A stretch of DNA of 64,000 nucleotides from assembly GCA_907164885.2 (NCBI GenBank), contig OU015490.1:237070579-237134578 (forward strand). Reading direction: 5' to 3'. Under the pieces are notes generated by a model. It searched no databases and was not told the origin of the DNA. It saw nothing but the letters and a program-made list of their open reading frames with translations. The stretch's first letter is position 1. Each line of letters opens with the position of its first letter. This DNA comes from Dolomedes plantarius (Eukaryota > Arthropoda > Arachnida > Araneae > Dolomedidae). This document shows positions 21,803-32,960 of this stretch, one piece after another. The position numbers and the translations under genes were made by a program.

Positions 21803-22095
21803 TATTTTAGTGTACATTTTACTAATATCACCATAAAGTGTTATTATTGCTTTTTAGGGCGATATTCCACCAAATCTAGCAAATATTGAATTTTGTCTCT
21901 AGAATCAGTAAATCAGTTTTTTTCCAGAATTAACTTATGGTATTCTCGAAAAATTTATAAATTGCCAAATGTTAGATTATCGGAACTACAGCCTTAAAAA
22001 TGCTTTCGGTCTTTGAACCCTCGTGACGGTTTTAAAGAATTTCGCTTCACCTCGCTCTACTAATTTTTGTAACTTTTGAAAACCGTTTTTGATGT

Positions 22096-22782
22096 CAAGC
22101 GTGTCCAGCGAAGGAGTCCCTGATTTCAAAATTAAAACTCTCGAAAACAAAGATCTGTAAAAGAATGCAACGAATGGTATATTTATCGGGATAGCTGTAA
22201 GAATTTTACACACTAATTTTCGAGTTAGTTAAAAAAGCTACTAACAGATGGCGCTCTTCAACTCGTATCAGCATGAATAAATAAACTCGTAGTCTTTGCA
22301 ATCACTAGATCACAATCTTTTCAAAATGTCCACCATTCGCTGTACGGAGGTGGCCCAAACGAAGAATAAAATCACATCCTGTAGTGTCTCAACAGAAATC
22401 GATTCAGGTGCCTCAGAGATCGCCGATCTCTGAGGCTTCGATTGAAGCTCGTATAGCGAGGCTACGATTGAAGCTCGTACAGCGAGGAGGGATGGTTCCT
22501 GTAGACAGTATCTGTTACTGTGCCCCAGAAAAAATTGGCCCCAATAAAAAAAATCCGGTTAATTATTCAGGTCTGGCGAATATAGAGGTCAATCCATGCC
22601 TGCGCCATTAAAATTTGTCTAACAGCGCCCTCTGTTAGCAGCTTTTGTAACTATTTCAAAAATTAGTGAATAAAATTCTTACAGTTTTCACGATAAACAT
22701 ACCGTTTGTTGCATTCTTCTACAGATCTTTGTTTTCAAGATTTTTAGTTTTGAAATCAGGGACTCCTTCACTGGACACTCTG
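22096..22782. mobile_element. Element with long (about 165-bp) terminal inverted repeats
   Basis: The left arm (22096-22263) and right arm (22615-22782) are inverted copies. They share AAGGAGTCCCTGATTTCAAA, GAAAACAAAGATCTGTA, AGAATGCAAC and AACAG.(T/G)GGCGCT with scattered differences. The right end is followed by TA (22783-22784). The inner 350 bases read weakly on the minus strand to an ANGGH-type tail near 22310-22330, like the GGHIEHL ending at 21345, so it may be a related mariner-type derivative. A 12-bp perfect palindrome arm pair and a 26-bp direct duplication lie in the loop. Confidence 0.65.
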
Positions 22783-22784
22783 TA

Positions 22785-25700
22785 TTTAGTTACTCTCAAA
22801 TAAACTAAAACATTGTACAATTTATAGCTTTAACTATAATAACTATGTGCTATTTTGTCATACCTCCAAAATCTCATATGTAAGAAATTTCTTAGATGCA
22901 TTAGCAAAATTATTTTCTGAGTTACGGTAAATCATGGCGTAGACTACACTGCTAGTAGCATCATGTTAATGTTACTGTTTGAATAAATCAATTTTCGTTC
23001 TCAAATTCCCAGAGCACTATTGATGTATTCGTTTGTTTCTTGGAATCTAAATTTGTTTACCAACCTTTTCAAACATTTGCATCCCATTTCCCGTTCGTAT
23101 TTAAATTTATGCTTCAGCTTATATCTTTTCAATTCTAAAAAACACATGCCGTAGTGAATGCGTGATTTCTTGGCAAATAAATGTTAAATTTTCAAAAAAA
23201 TAGAATGCAATCTGGGAAAGAACTAAAACAACAAAAACCATTATGAAACTAAAAATACCTTTTGCATAAAAAAAAGTATTCTATTTCATTCTTGTTTTTC
23301 TAAAAACAAAAACAAAAATCAGACTTGTTAAAAGTTGTAACTTTCCTGTGTTTGATTTGTTTTTGTGACAGAAATTGCACCTTGATGCTTAAAACAAAAG
23401 TTGCAAAATAAGATATGCTTTATTTTTTTTACAAAACGAAACTATTTAGTTCACATTACAAAAAGTAATTGTGTTTTATAGCATATATGTGGTATAATAA
23501 CTCAGTTTTTTTTGTTATAAAACACAGTTAACAAATCATTTTTTTCTTAATATCCTTAAACTTTATGAAAAAAATTCATCATTTCTTTTATAATGAATGT
23601 TGAGCAAAAATAACATAGTCTGCATTCCATTGTCTGATACCGTAGCAACGTATATGTGAAAAATACAATGCTAGGAAAAATTCAAGCTGTATAATCTTTT
23701 ATTGTGACATTTAAAAATTCTCGGTGTCTGAGATCGTTTCATCTCTGTTTCATATGTAATGATCACGAGACATTTTTTTTTTCTTTTTTGAAAAGAAACA
23801 AACAGTTTATTGTGATACCAAGAAAGGAATTATTATAAAATTCCAACAGCTAATGTCGATCATTCCATTTTTTAAAAAAATCTTAACGGATAAATTGTTA
23901 AAAAAGTTTTATTTGAAAAAAATACAGTGTTTAAGAGTTTTTAACAAAAGTAAATTTTTGCATTTAAAACCCCATTTTTTCAGTCCCATGATTTAAAAAA
24001 AAGTCTAGGGTTTTTTGCTTTATATTTATCAATCTATTGCATGTTATATACAGAAATTAAAATTAGGTGTATCATTGTGGAAATATAGCTATTGCCGGTC
24101 AGCACTGGCCGGGAGTTAAAAAGGGTCAGGTTGAATTCCCTGATACAATTTACATTTGTTTAAAATGATTCCACTTTTCCCTCGTTTACAAATCTGTTGA
24201 GATTCAGGATCTCGGAGCCAAATATTTATATTATTTGCTGCATATGCTAAAATTTAATTTATTTACAGACTAAATAATGTTTATAGTAAAATCATCGAAT
24301 TCCAAGCAGAAAAAGTAATCAATATATCGTTTATCTATGTAATAACTAAAAACGATGTGTTACTTTTCTTTTAAGGCACAAAACATGTCCTCTGCTTCTT
24401 AAAAAGGTCTCTGAATCTTTACTCAATAAACAAACGAGTATATGGTTCATGTGCATGTAAAGCTTTTCAAAAGGTTTTTATTGAAGGAAATTGTGTTTTT
24501 ATAATTGTCTAGTTTTTAAATATTGCTTCTGTTCACTGTCATATGATACAGTATAGCCTATAAAGCGTTGCGTATAAAATTCCGATAAAATTCACATCTT
24601 AATCATAACTAAGTGCCTAATCGATTAAACTCTTAATATATAATTTAAATTTTATTGAATACAAAAGAATATTCGAGAGATAAAAGTCACACGCTTGTAA
24701 ATTAATTTTTCTTTTTATTGAGGAAAGTTTTTTTTTTTAATAATTATTTATTTTCTGGAGATAGTGCAATTATTTAAGTGACATATTATTATGACTAAAA
24801 TAATTAATTTGTATCAAGTAACGAGATTGAAATGATGACGCCTGTAAAATCCACAACAGCATTTTGTTATCTCTGCCCTACACTAAAAAATGCTCTAGGG
24901 AAACTACAACGTATAGTGGTTAACATCGCAAGTTTCTGCAAATCTATAGAAGTCTGTAATATCTAGAAAAAAAGGAATTCTTACCTCTTTTCTAGACAGC
25001 AAACACATTCCCCAATTCTTAGATAACTTCTAATTTCAAACGTAACAAAGGAACATCGACATACATAAAAAAGAGTGTATAACATGTGAAACTAATCAAG
25101 GTTCTTATTGAAGAAACTAGGCGAATTTTTTATTTAACTAGTTTTTACGGTCAGAAACGCCTAGAAGTACTTTTGCTCCAGGTGATAAATAGTTTACAAC
25201 AAATTGTGCAATTCTAGAAATTTATACCTGTAGTTTCACCAAATATATTTTTTTAAACACGTAAATTTTAGGACAGAAGAAATGTATTATGTTTTTTTTT
25301 ACAGCAGTTAACTTATTATATGCTCTCACATCTATATATTTAAGTTGCTAAGCCGACTTTTGGGGCAGTCCGTGAGAGAAAACTACTGCACCCATTTACT
25401 TCATTTTGGTCTTAAAAGAAAGATTGTAATCTGTTGATTTGTCAAATTTGGATTTTGTAACCGCAATTTCTATTAATTAGCGATAATTTACAATTAAAAA
25501 TTGATTTCTGCGCTTGCTCAGTGGCATGTTTAAATCTGTCTTTAGAAGCTCACTGTTTCTGCACATGCTCTGTGATATGTTTTAATGATTAACACGTTTA
25601 TTCCGAGAAGTCTCTGTAGATCTCTCTCTGCTATTTTTATTTTTATGATAATTATGTTTGTGAAATATAAGATTAAACCTGATGGAAATTATTTATTTCG

Positions 25701-26388
25701 CGCTGCTTAATTAGCGATAACTTACAATTTAAAAAATTGCTTTCTGCGCATGCTCAGTGACATTTTTAAATCTGGCTTTGATACTCACTAAGCACGATGC
25801 CGCTTAAACACATTAATTTGCTTCTACGCATTATTATGATTTTCAACATTTTGAAATTATTTGTTAAGTATAATTTGTGTATTAGTACATTTATTTACTA
25901 TCTAGCCGTCATGTTTTGACTGGTACCAAGTAGTTTTATTTAATTTCTCATAGAATAAAATCGGATATTTAATGTTCCTAAGTCGCATGCTGGTGAACAA
26001 ATTTATGTTTTTAGTAAGAAAAAGAGATGTACTTGTATTAATTTTAAAGGTTCCTGATTCTGTGAAAATTTAACTATTATTTTAAAAATTAATTAATTAG
26101 TTTACTGTTAATAACCAAACTATCTGGGTAAATTTAAATTCTAAAATAAGCTGTAAAACAAAAGAAATTGACACACCATTTAGAGTTGTCTGATTGTAAT
26201 TAAATTTCTTATGCAAAGATGTTTCTACTAAACATAGAAATGATTAAAATTTGGTTTCAAACGAATGAATGGTGGGAGCTCAAGCGCATCAAAACTGCGC
26301 ATCGAACAGGTGTATATAAAGAGCTATTTGATCTGATATTCTCAATGTTTGTTGCATTTCGACTGCGGCTATTTTACGTCGACTGTAA
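22785..26388. other. Unassigned AT-rich region
   Basis: It is 3.6 kb long with very few open frames and no transposase or gene signature. The only internal structure noticed is a duplicated motif at 25471-25786. Poly-T and poly-A runs are common. Confidence 0.45.
25471..25786 (+). repeat. Duplicated motif, about 80 bp, spaced 236 bp
   Basis: ATTAGCGATAATTTACAATT and what follows (...TTTCTGCGCTTGCTCAGTGGCAT...TTTAAATCTG) at 25478 recurs at 25714 as ATTAGCGATAACTTACAATT with ...TTTCTGCGCATGCTCAGTGACAT...TTTAAATCTG. A weaker third trace (TTCTGCACATGCTCTGTGATAT) lies near 25556. The start positions are approximate. It may be a fragment of a dispersed repeat family. Confidence 0.55.
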
Positions 26389-26390
26389 CA

Positions 26391-27395
26391 ATGACTGACT
26401 GAAGGATTCGTGCTCATTACGAGCATGCTGCAGAGTTTGAAAAAGGTCATGTCATCGGGTTGAAAGAAGCTGGTGAGGCAAGTCGAAGAATCGCTTGTCA
26501 TCTGGGTCGAAGCAGTGCAGCAATTAGACAGTGATAGCAAGTGTTTAAAAGACAGCAGATTTAAGGATCAGAATAGCAGTGGTCGACCTAGGATCGCAAG
26601 AGAACGAGCTGACTGAGCGATTATCGGATCGGCTTTCACAGCACCGGATTCTCTGTTATCAGCAATCCTGCGTGCGACCCGCAATCAAGTATCGAACTTG
26701 ACCATTGGTAGACGACTGAGAGAGCTGAATCTACGGTCGCACCGAGAGTTATGCCGCTTACCCCTCACGCCTATACACCTTCAAGTCCGATTATAGCAAT
26801 GATTGCTTGTTCAAGAAGGAACTGCGCTGACTGAGAACGTGTAGTCTATAGTGGCAAGTCTCGTTCCAACTGTATCTTGACGACCACTGAAAATGTGTTT
26901 GGAGATATCGAGGACAACGTGGGGATCCTACCCTTACAATCACACGCCACAGAGACCTTTGAACAGGGCGTTATGGTGTGGTGTCATTTCTTTTGATAAC
27001 CGGACTCATTTCGTAATCGTTTGGGGCACACTTACAGCACAGCGGTACGCAGACGACATTCTGCGACACGTTTTGTTGCCGTTCCTCTTGCGTCACCTCG
27101 GACTTACTTTTCAATAAGATAATACGGCATACGGCACGTTTTACTATGGATTGTTTTCAAGCTTGCCAAGCACTTCCATGGCCACCTAAGTTCCTCATCT
27201 CTCTCCCTTATAACACATTCGGGACATGACGGGAAGACGAATGCAACTATCGAAGAAAGTTGCAGATTTAGCCCGACAGTTGGAAAACAATTTGGCAAGA
27301 AATCACGCAGGACACCATTAGTGCAATTCATAAGTCTATGCCACGCCGGATGACAGCTTGCATGAAGGCGTGAACCCACGCCGTACTGTCTACCT
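26391..27395 (+). pseudogene. Tc1-like transposase, heavily mutated
   Basis: From the ATG at 26391 the reading gives HYEHAAEFEKGHVIGLKEAG and RIACHLGRSSAAIRQ (helix-turn-helix) after an immediate stop codon. Later blocks include SRSNCILTTTENVF in place of the DESRF region, GVISFDNRTHFVIVWGTLTA and QRYADDILRHVLLPFLL (frame 26893-27117). A degraded QQDN..PH area around 27113-27140 and a C-terminus near MPRR.TACM at 27340-27365 follow. Many stops and frame changes are present and the catalytic residues are mostly lost. A CAGTGTA near 27537-27543 may be its 3' terminus; the 5' terminus was not matched. It is an older insertion than the Tc1 at 12485. Confidence 0.75.
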
Positions 27396-27819
27396 CACAT
27401 TGTAACGATCAAACTCTAGAAGAAACCATTCCCTTGTTCTGAAATTTGTATGGGTTTTTTTCTGTGCATTTTTGCTACATCCACCAAATTTTGTCGTTAT
27501 TGAACAATTACTTCTTAGTGCATAGATTTTTTGTTATGCAGTGTATTTACGGCATATAAACAGATATTAAACTGTCTCTATGTCGTATGTCTGTATACTA
27601 AGTTATAAAGTAAAATAAAATAAAATATATTTGATAATTTTAATCGATTGCTTATTCTATAAATCTTTAATCGTTATGCCATATGAATTTAATAAATAGT
27701 GTATAGTATTATTTAAGCCGAAAAAATTATGGTTACAAAATGTACAATTTTTTAAATACATAATTTTAAGAAGTCACGAATCTTACTTTTATACCTGTAC
27801 CACAATCATAATGAAAAAC

Positions 27820-27822
<3 letters not shown>

Positions 27823-27878
<56 letters not shown>
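27823..27878. repeat. (TA)n microsatellite abutting an LTR
   Basis: About 28 TA units end exactly where the LTR begins at 27879 (TGTCGGACTT). Confidence 0.96.
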
Positions 27879-27882
<4 letters not shown>

Positions 27883-28494
27883 GGACTTGACTTCTACTCC
27901 CATACTATTTAATATAAATCAGAACCTCTTTTGTATCATGATGCAGTCGGTGAACCGGTGGTGACGCTTATCCTCTAAATATTTCCACCAAACCGTGTTA
28001 TATCGACACAAAGCCATAAAATAGTCCAATTGATGTTCCCAAACATATTTATTAACTTCCAATTAATTACTCAGCTCCATCAAACTAATTCCCAATATCC
28101 CACCCAATTTAAATCTGTGCGCCTAACAGCACACATCCTTTCCATTCCCTAGTTATCCATGACTCTGCTGATTTTCTTTGTTTCAACGTTAAAACCAACG
28201 CTTAGTGACGCTCATTAGTTATGCGTGATGTCATATCGTACATGTTCTTTTGCTATACTAAGCATTTTCTTAGCGTCAAACTGCAAGGCTATACGTCTAC
28301 CTAAAAATTCTTCCATGTGGTTCTGTGGATCTTCGGTAATCGAATCAAGTCGAACCCAGTAATTCTAATTTCCCTGCAATGCCTTATGCCACTTATTTGA
28401 ACTCCCAGGCTTTTAAATTGTTAATCCTATATGTTAATAGCTAATATCCCGTTTTAAGGTCACGCGATCGCCCTCCCCATATTTTAGCCTCGCA
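27879..28494 (-). repeat. LTR (3' LTR of the 4.2-kb element)
   Basis: 616 bp, from TGTCGG to CCTCGCA on the plus strand. Against the other copy I count about 11 single-base differences and no length change, roughly 1.8 percent, so this insertion is clearly older than the Gypsy element at 37-46 kb. Confidence 0.88.
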
Positions 28495-28620
28495 ACTTTC
28501 CCCCCCGTCCCCCTGAAGGCGTGCACACAAGGAGTAGCTAACTCTCTGCAGCGAATCTCCAGAAGAGAAAAATAAATTAAATTTAAATCCTAACTGCCAA
28601 AATGCTGAATAGGGCTTCAG
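28495..28620 (-). promoter_or_regulatory. Polypurine tract and conserved 3' module
   Basis: Complement of ACTTTCCCCCCCGTCCCCCT, followed inward by GAAGGCGTGCACACAAGGAG and TAGCTAACTC. The same module lies at 52115-52240 in the larger element, and a partial, shifted copy at 28744-28800 (CCGAAGGCGTGCACAAAGAG). A polypurine tract primes plus-strand DNA synthesis in LTR retrotransposons. Confidence 0.65.
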
Positions 28621-30799
28621 TACCTATTCAAGAACATTAAATATTAACCCTAACTACAGAAACTCATCATCATTTTCTTGTTAACCCATTAAAACCAACT
28701 AAAATTAAATTAACATTTACGATTATAATAGGGCGATCGTTCTCCCGAAGGCGTGCACAAAGAGTAGCTAATTCTCTGCAACACGTTTCCAGAATTGAAA
28801 AACAACTAAAATTAACTTAATTAATCATCAACTGAAAATTGCTGCGCAGAGCGGTACCTTCCCCACAAAACAACCCAGAAAAACCCAACTAAATTATTCC
28901 GGAATATGACTTATTCAACCACATTAAAATTAACTAAATTTTCCTAAATATTTGACATCTAATTTTAAAAAAAACTAAAACTATTATTCTTATTTACTAA
29001 ATTCGTGCACCTAACCCCATGGAGCTGAGAAAAATACAAGTTACAAAAATGTCTCCATTCGAGACAGAAGTTCCATTGAATCACTTAAAATATTATGACA
29101 ACAATAACACAGCAGTAACTAATAAAATATCAAAATTAATTGTAAAAGATTATTATATCAACAATATTAGTGGAACACTAAAATTAAATGTAGTAAACGC
29201 AAATATAAATTGAAATTATAAGAAAATGATAGCTAAATTTTTATGTGAGCACCCACACTATTCTTCGTAGCTCAAGAAAAACACTTTGTGTCAAAACACC
29301 TTGAGTCCATTAACTAAAAATGCTGAGTCCTGACTTTTACAAAATTGACAAAGTTCAGAGTTCTTGGACCCATAAAAGTTCGTGCAGAAATTGCAGTGTC
29401 ACAAAATTTCAAACAACATAATTTTATTTATTACACTATTACCAAAATTTCAAAAACCCTTCCTCAGAAGTCAGTTATGGTGGTCATACTCCACAACAGC
29501 ACTGGGAATTTTAGTAAGAGCTTTCAGCGTATCATCGGGGATACCTGATTCCTCCGAAACTTCAAATTTGACACAAACAAATCAACAGTGAATAATAATC
29601 TTATTGCATTTTTAATTTTCTCGTTTTCACCATAATGTACAAAATTTTATACCTCTGAGTTTTACAAAATAATGAAGCATGTCTTTACACTCATGCTTAT
29701 CTGAAAATTACAGGGAGACCTCCAAGATAGCCAACAAACCAAGTGGTAACCAGAAACACACAAGAAAATAAACATCAAATTATTAATACTAAATCACAAT
29801 AAACAAATTAAAAGATCAAATTTAAGTGCTTTAAACTAAAAAAACACACACAATATTTATCAATATGATAAAAGCAATTAAATCATTGAGGTATGAAACT
29901 AACTTTCATTAAAACACTTTCCTATACATTTTTATACCAAAACATTTTTCATTCCATTAAAAAACCAATTTTAAAACCTACCCAAGTTTGAAGAAGACAT
30001 GGTTGAACTCATGCTTGTTTTGCTTCTAGACTCAATTTGATAAAATATGTTAACACATTCACATTTTGATCAAAACTCACAATTCTACCAATTTCAAAAA
30101 TTAAAATCTCAGACCTTACATCTTTATCAATACAACTCAATTCCCTACCTCACAAAACATTACTTGTCAAAATAAATTTATATTAAGACAATAAAAATAC
30201 ACTTATAAAATCATATCCAAAAATTTTAATTATATACACTGGACAACCGATATGCAATATACCAAAAATAAAAACATTATTAATCAATAAACCTTAAAAA
30301 TTATTTACAAAATGACGAGACTGCCAATAGCAACAAAACCAAAATGAACAATTTAACTTTAATATGTTCTAAATTTTCCAATAACTATACCAAAACTCGT
30401 AAATTTTCAAAACACAATGAAATTAAAATTTTCAAAATTTTACCAATATTTATTACTAATACTCTGTTATCTAGCTCCCCCCCCCCCCGAAAACAAAACA
30501 GGATTGACTGGAGTGATCATCCCCAGAAAACAATATCAAAAAGTACTCTTTTACAACATTAAAATTTTCATTTTGTATTACCAATAGTTCCAAATTGCCA
30601 GACCATTTTTTACTAATTTAATTTGTCACCACAATTTCCAAAATTTACACAGAATTTTCACATTATATATATATTAGTTACTAATTTCAATTTTTCATCA
30701 AAACCATTTCAATTTTAAAATATCAATACCTTAATGTCAAAAATAATTTACATCTTCAACTTGTACAATTGCAAATTTAACCATTTAAATCATTTTTTC

Positions 30800-30805
<6 letters not shown>
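28621..30805. other. Internal region of pol-less LTR element
   Basis: No recognisable gag or pol domain. Small frames at 29019-29213 and 29345-29591 show no family. A short similarity (TATCATCGGGGATACCTGAT at about 29528-29547 versus TATCATCGAGGATACCTGAT at about 56334-56353) suggests that a piece of the related pol region survives. A poly-C run lies near 30477-30488. Confidence 0.45.

Positions 30806-30872
<67 letters not shown>
30806..30872. repeat. (AT)n microsatellite inside the LTR element
   Basis: About 33 AT units; it truncates the minus-strand frame that ends in repeated YI codons. Confidence 0.96.
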
Positions 30873-30874
<2 letters not shown>

Positions 30875-31234
30875 ATCTCGTTTTTATTTCTGTTTCTTGT
30901 AATTCGTTTTAAATTTCTTACCTTAACCTTGAATTTCTTGTACGACATTATACAAATTTTAGTGATCCTTTGATGAAGAATTTTGTTTGGTACATTCCAA
31001 TTTTCGTCAAATTTTTGGCAGTCCCGGAGAGCCATGGAAAACTTGTTTCGCACACATCCTGGAATATTCTAGAAGTTCACCTTTAATTTTCGAAACGCTG
31101 ACTTGAAGCTCCAACATACATAATTTTTTTGTTTTTGAAAAATTTCTTATCATTATTACACGGCCCTCAAAATTATTCTTGAATTGAAAAAAAAAAAATT
31201 CAGACGACGTACTCAACAGCCTTGTCACCGCCAT
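30873..31234 (-). pseudogene. Possible gag remnant of the pol-less element
   Basis: The minus strand has an ATG at 31232-31234, 234 bases inside the 5' LTR, where gag would be expected to start. The frame is open 75 codons (31007-31234, containing KIKGELLEYSRMCAKQVF). A second frame (30790-31053) continues with NWNVPNKILHQRITKIC, then a basic segment, and ends in the AT repeat. No capsid or zinc-knuckle motif is visible. The assignment rests on position only. Confidence 0.25.
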
Positions 31235-31468
31235 TTTTTCTTAAATTTAATTGATTGCTGTTTCGATGTATTTTTGAACGATTCTACAAAATTTGATGCA
31301 AGAAAAATTTTAATGATGTTATCCTTTGATGAGCACTAAGAAAAAAGTCGAGCACAAACTTGAAACACTCTTGTTTTCATTTTAACGATGAGCAGCCGAA
31401 TTTTTTTTTTATAATGATGAAATTAGGGTTTCAGTAATCCTGCGTAGATGACTTTCGTTACCGGCTGT

Positions 31469-32080
31469 TGTCGGACTTGACTTCTACTCCCATACTATTT
31501 AATATAAATCCGAACCTCTTTTGTATCATTTTGCAGTCGGTGAACCGGTGGTGACGCTTATCCTCTAAATATTTCCATCAAACCGTGTTATGTCGACACA
31601 AAGCCATAAAATAGTCCAATTGATGTTCCCAAACATATTTATTAACTTCCAATTAATTACTCAGCTCCATGAAACTAATTCCCAATATCCCACCCAATTT
31701 AAATCTGTGCGCCTAACAGCACACATCCTTTCCATTCCCTAGTTATCCATGACTCTGCTGATTTTCTTTGTTTCAACGTTAAAACCAACGCTTAGTGACG
31801 CTCATTAGTTATGCGTGATGTCATATCGTACATGTTCTTTTGCTATACTAAGCATTTTCTTAGCGTCAAACTGCAAGGCTATACGTCTACCTAAAAATTC
31901 TTCCATGTGGTTCTGTGGATCTTCGGTAATCGAATCAAGTCGAACCCAGTAATTCTATTTTCCCTGCAATGCCTTATGCCACTTATTTGAACTCCCAGGC
32001 TTTTAAATTGTTAATCCTATATTTTAATAGCTAATATCCCGTTTTAATGTCATGCGATCGCCCTCCCCATATTTTAGCCT

Positions 32081-32084
<4 letters not shown>
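31469..32084 (-). repeat. LTR (5' LTR of the 4.2-kb element)
   Basis: 616 bp, from TGTCGG to CCTCACA on the plus strand. It aligns end to end with 27879-28494. Its outer edge merges with a CA/TA microsatellite. Confidence 0.88.

Positions 32085-32116
<32 letters not shown>
32081..32116. repeat. (CA)n(TA)n microsatellite
   Basis: CA units followed by TA units, lying between the LTR end and the mariner-type element that starts at 32117. Confidence 0.93.
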
Positions 32117-32958
32117 CAGGGTGAATCTGAACAAGTGGGCAAAACTTTACGGGGTGATAGAATGCATTTACACGAGCAATATTCGTCATAGAAAGTATGG
32201 GCGGAACGCAAACAGCGAAGCGCTCCACACGTCCTCATTCGTTCCAGCGGCGGTTTTCCTTAAATGTTTGGGCAGGGATCCTCCATGACCATTTCGTTGG
32301 CCCATACCTCCTGCCACACCGTCTGGTCGGCGAATCGTATCACACATTCCTACGAGAGGAGTTGCCGGAGCTGCTGCGTCCGATTCCAACCCCCATCAGG
32401 TCGAGAATGTTGTTCCAGCACGAAGGTGTGCCTGAAAACTTCAGCTTGGATGTGCGGAACAATTTAGATGCAACATTCCCAGGACAATGGATTGTTCGAG
32501 GTGGTAACATAGCTTGGCCACCAAGATCACCGGATCTGTCGTGTTTGGACTTTTTCCTGTGGGGACATATGAAAAGCCCAATCTACGAGTACCCCATTGA
32601 AACCAATATGGAACTAGTCGCCAGGATCGCCGTTGTTGCCGGCGATATTCAGGAAATGCCTGGTGTCTTTGCAAAAGTGCGTCAGTCCCAATCCCGCAGG
32701 TGTGAAGCTTGCATTAGAGCTGGCGGAAGCTCTATTGAGCAATTTCTTTGACCATGTAAATCAATTACATTCCTGTTAATAAAACGTTTTCTTCAGTATT
32801 TCCTCTTATTCTTGTGTTAATTCTCTAAATGCGACACTGGAAGACTACCTTTTAACTTCTCACGGTTTGCGTTCCGACCATACATTCTATGACGAATATT
32901 GCTTGTATAGCTGCGTTCTATCACGTAAAGTTTTGCCCACTTGTTCAGATTCACCCTG
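32117..32958 (+). mobile_element. mariner-type deletion derivative, 842 bp, ~95-bp inverted termini
   Basis: The left terminus (32117-32213) and right terminus (32865-32958) are inverted copies starting CAGGGTGAATCTGAACAAGT. They continue through GGGCAAAACTTTACG and GCAATATTCGTCATAGAA to GGAACGCAAAC. TA flanks both ends (32115-32116, 32959-32960), with the left TA belonging to the preceding microsatellite. The interior encodes only the C-terminal part of a transposase. Insertion into the microsatellite next to the LTR means it arrived after that LTR element. Confidence 0.88.
32197..32751 (+). pseudogene. IS630/mariner-type transposase, C-terminal half
   Basis: An open frame of 184 codons begins inside the left terminal repeat and ends at TGA 32749-32751. 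Blocks seen: SLNVWAGILHDHFVGPYLLP, LFQHEGVPENFSLDVRNNLD (second catalytic position, where related proteins have HDGAP; here E replaces D), and WPPRSPDLSCLDFFLWGHMK (last catalytic Asp region). A tail with RRCEACIRAGGSSIEQFL, equivalent to the GGHIEHL ending in related families, follows. The N-terminal half with the DNA-binding domain and the first Asp is missing. The frame is undamaged, but the protein cannot be a working transposase as it stands. Confidence 0.78.
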
Positions 32959-32960
32959 TA

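Larger units (their letters stand above)
27879..32084 (-). mobile_element. LTR retrotransposon lacking pol, 4.2 kb
   Basis: Two direct repeats of 616 bp bound about 2,974 bp of internal DNA. Minus-strand orientation is chosen because a purine-rich tract (complement of ACTTTCCCCCCCGTCCCCCT) directly precedes the LTR start TGCGAGGC on that strand. On the minus strand the LTR runs TGYGAGGCT...AAGTCCGACA. The internal region has no reverse transcriptase or integrase and only short frames, so the element would depend on proteins from elsewhere. A clear tRNA primer site was not found next to 31468. The polypurine region is nearly identical to that of the pol-bearing element at 52-58.7 kb. Both outer edges touch CA/TA microsatellites, which hides any target duplication. 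Confidence 0.8.

Noticed and set aside
27104..27379. 91-codon minus-strand frame
   Set aside because: Antisense to the decayed Tc1 transposase at 26391-27395.
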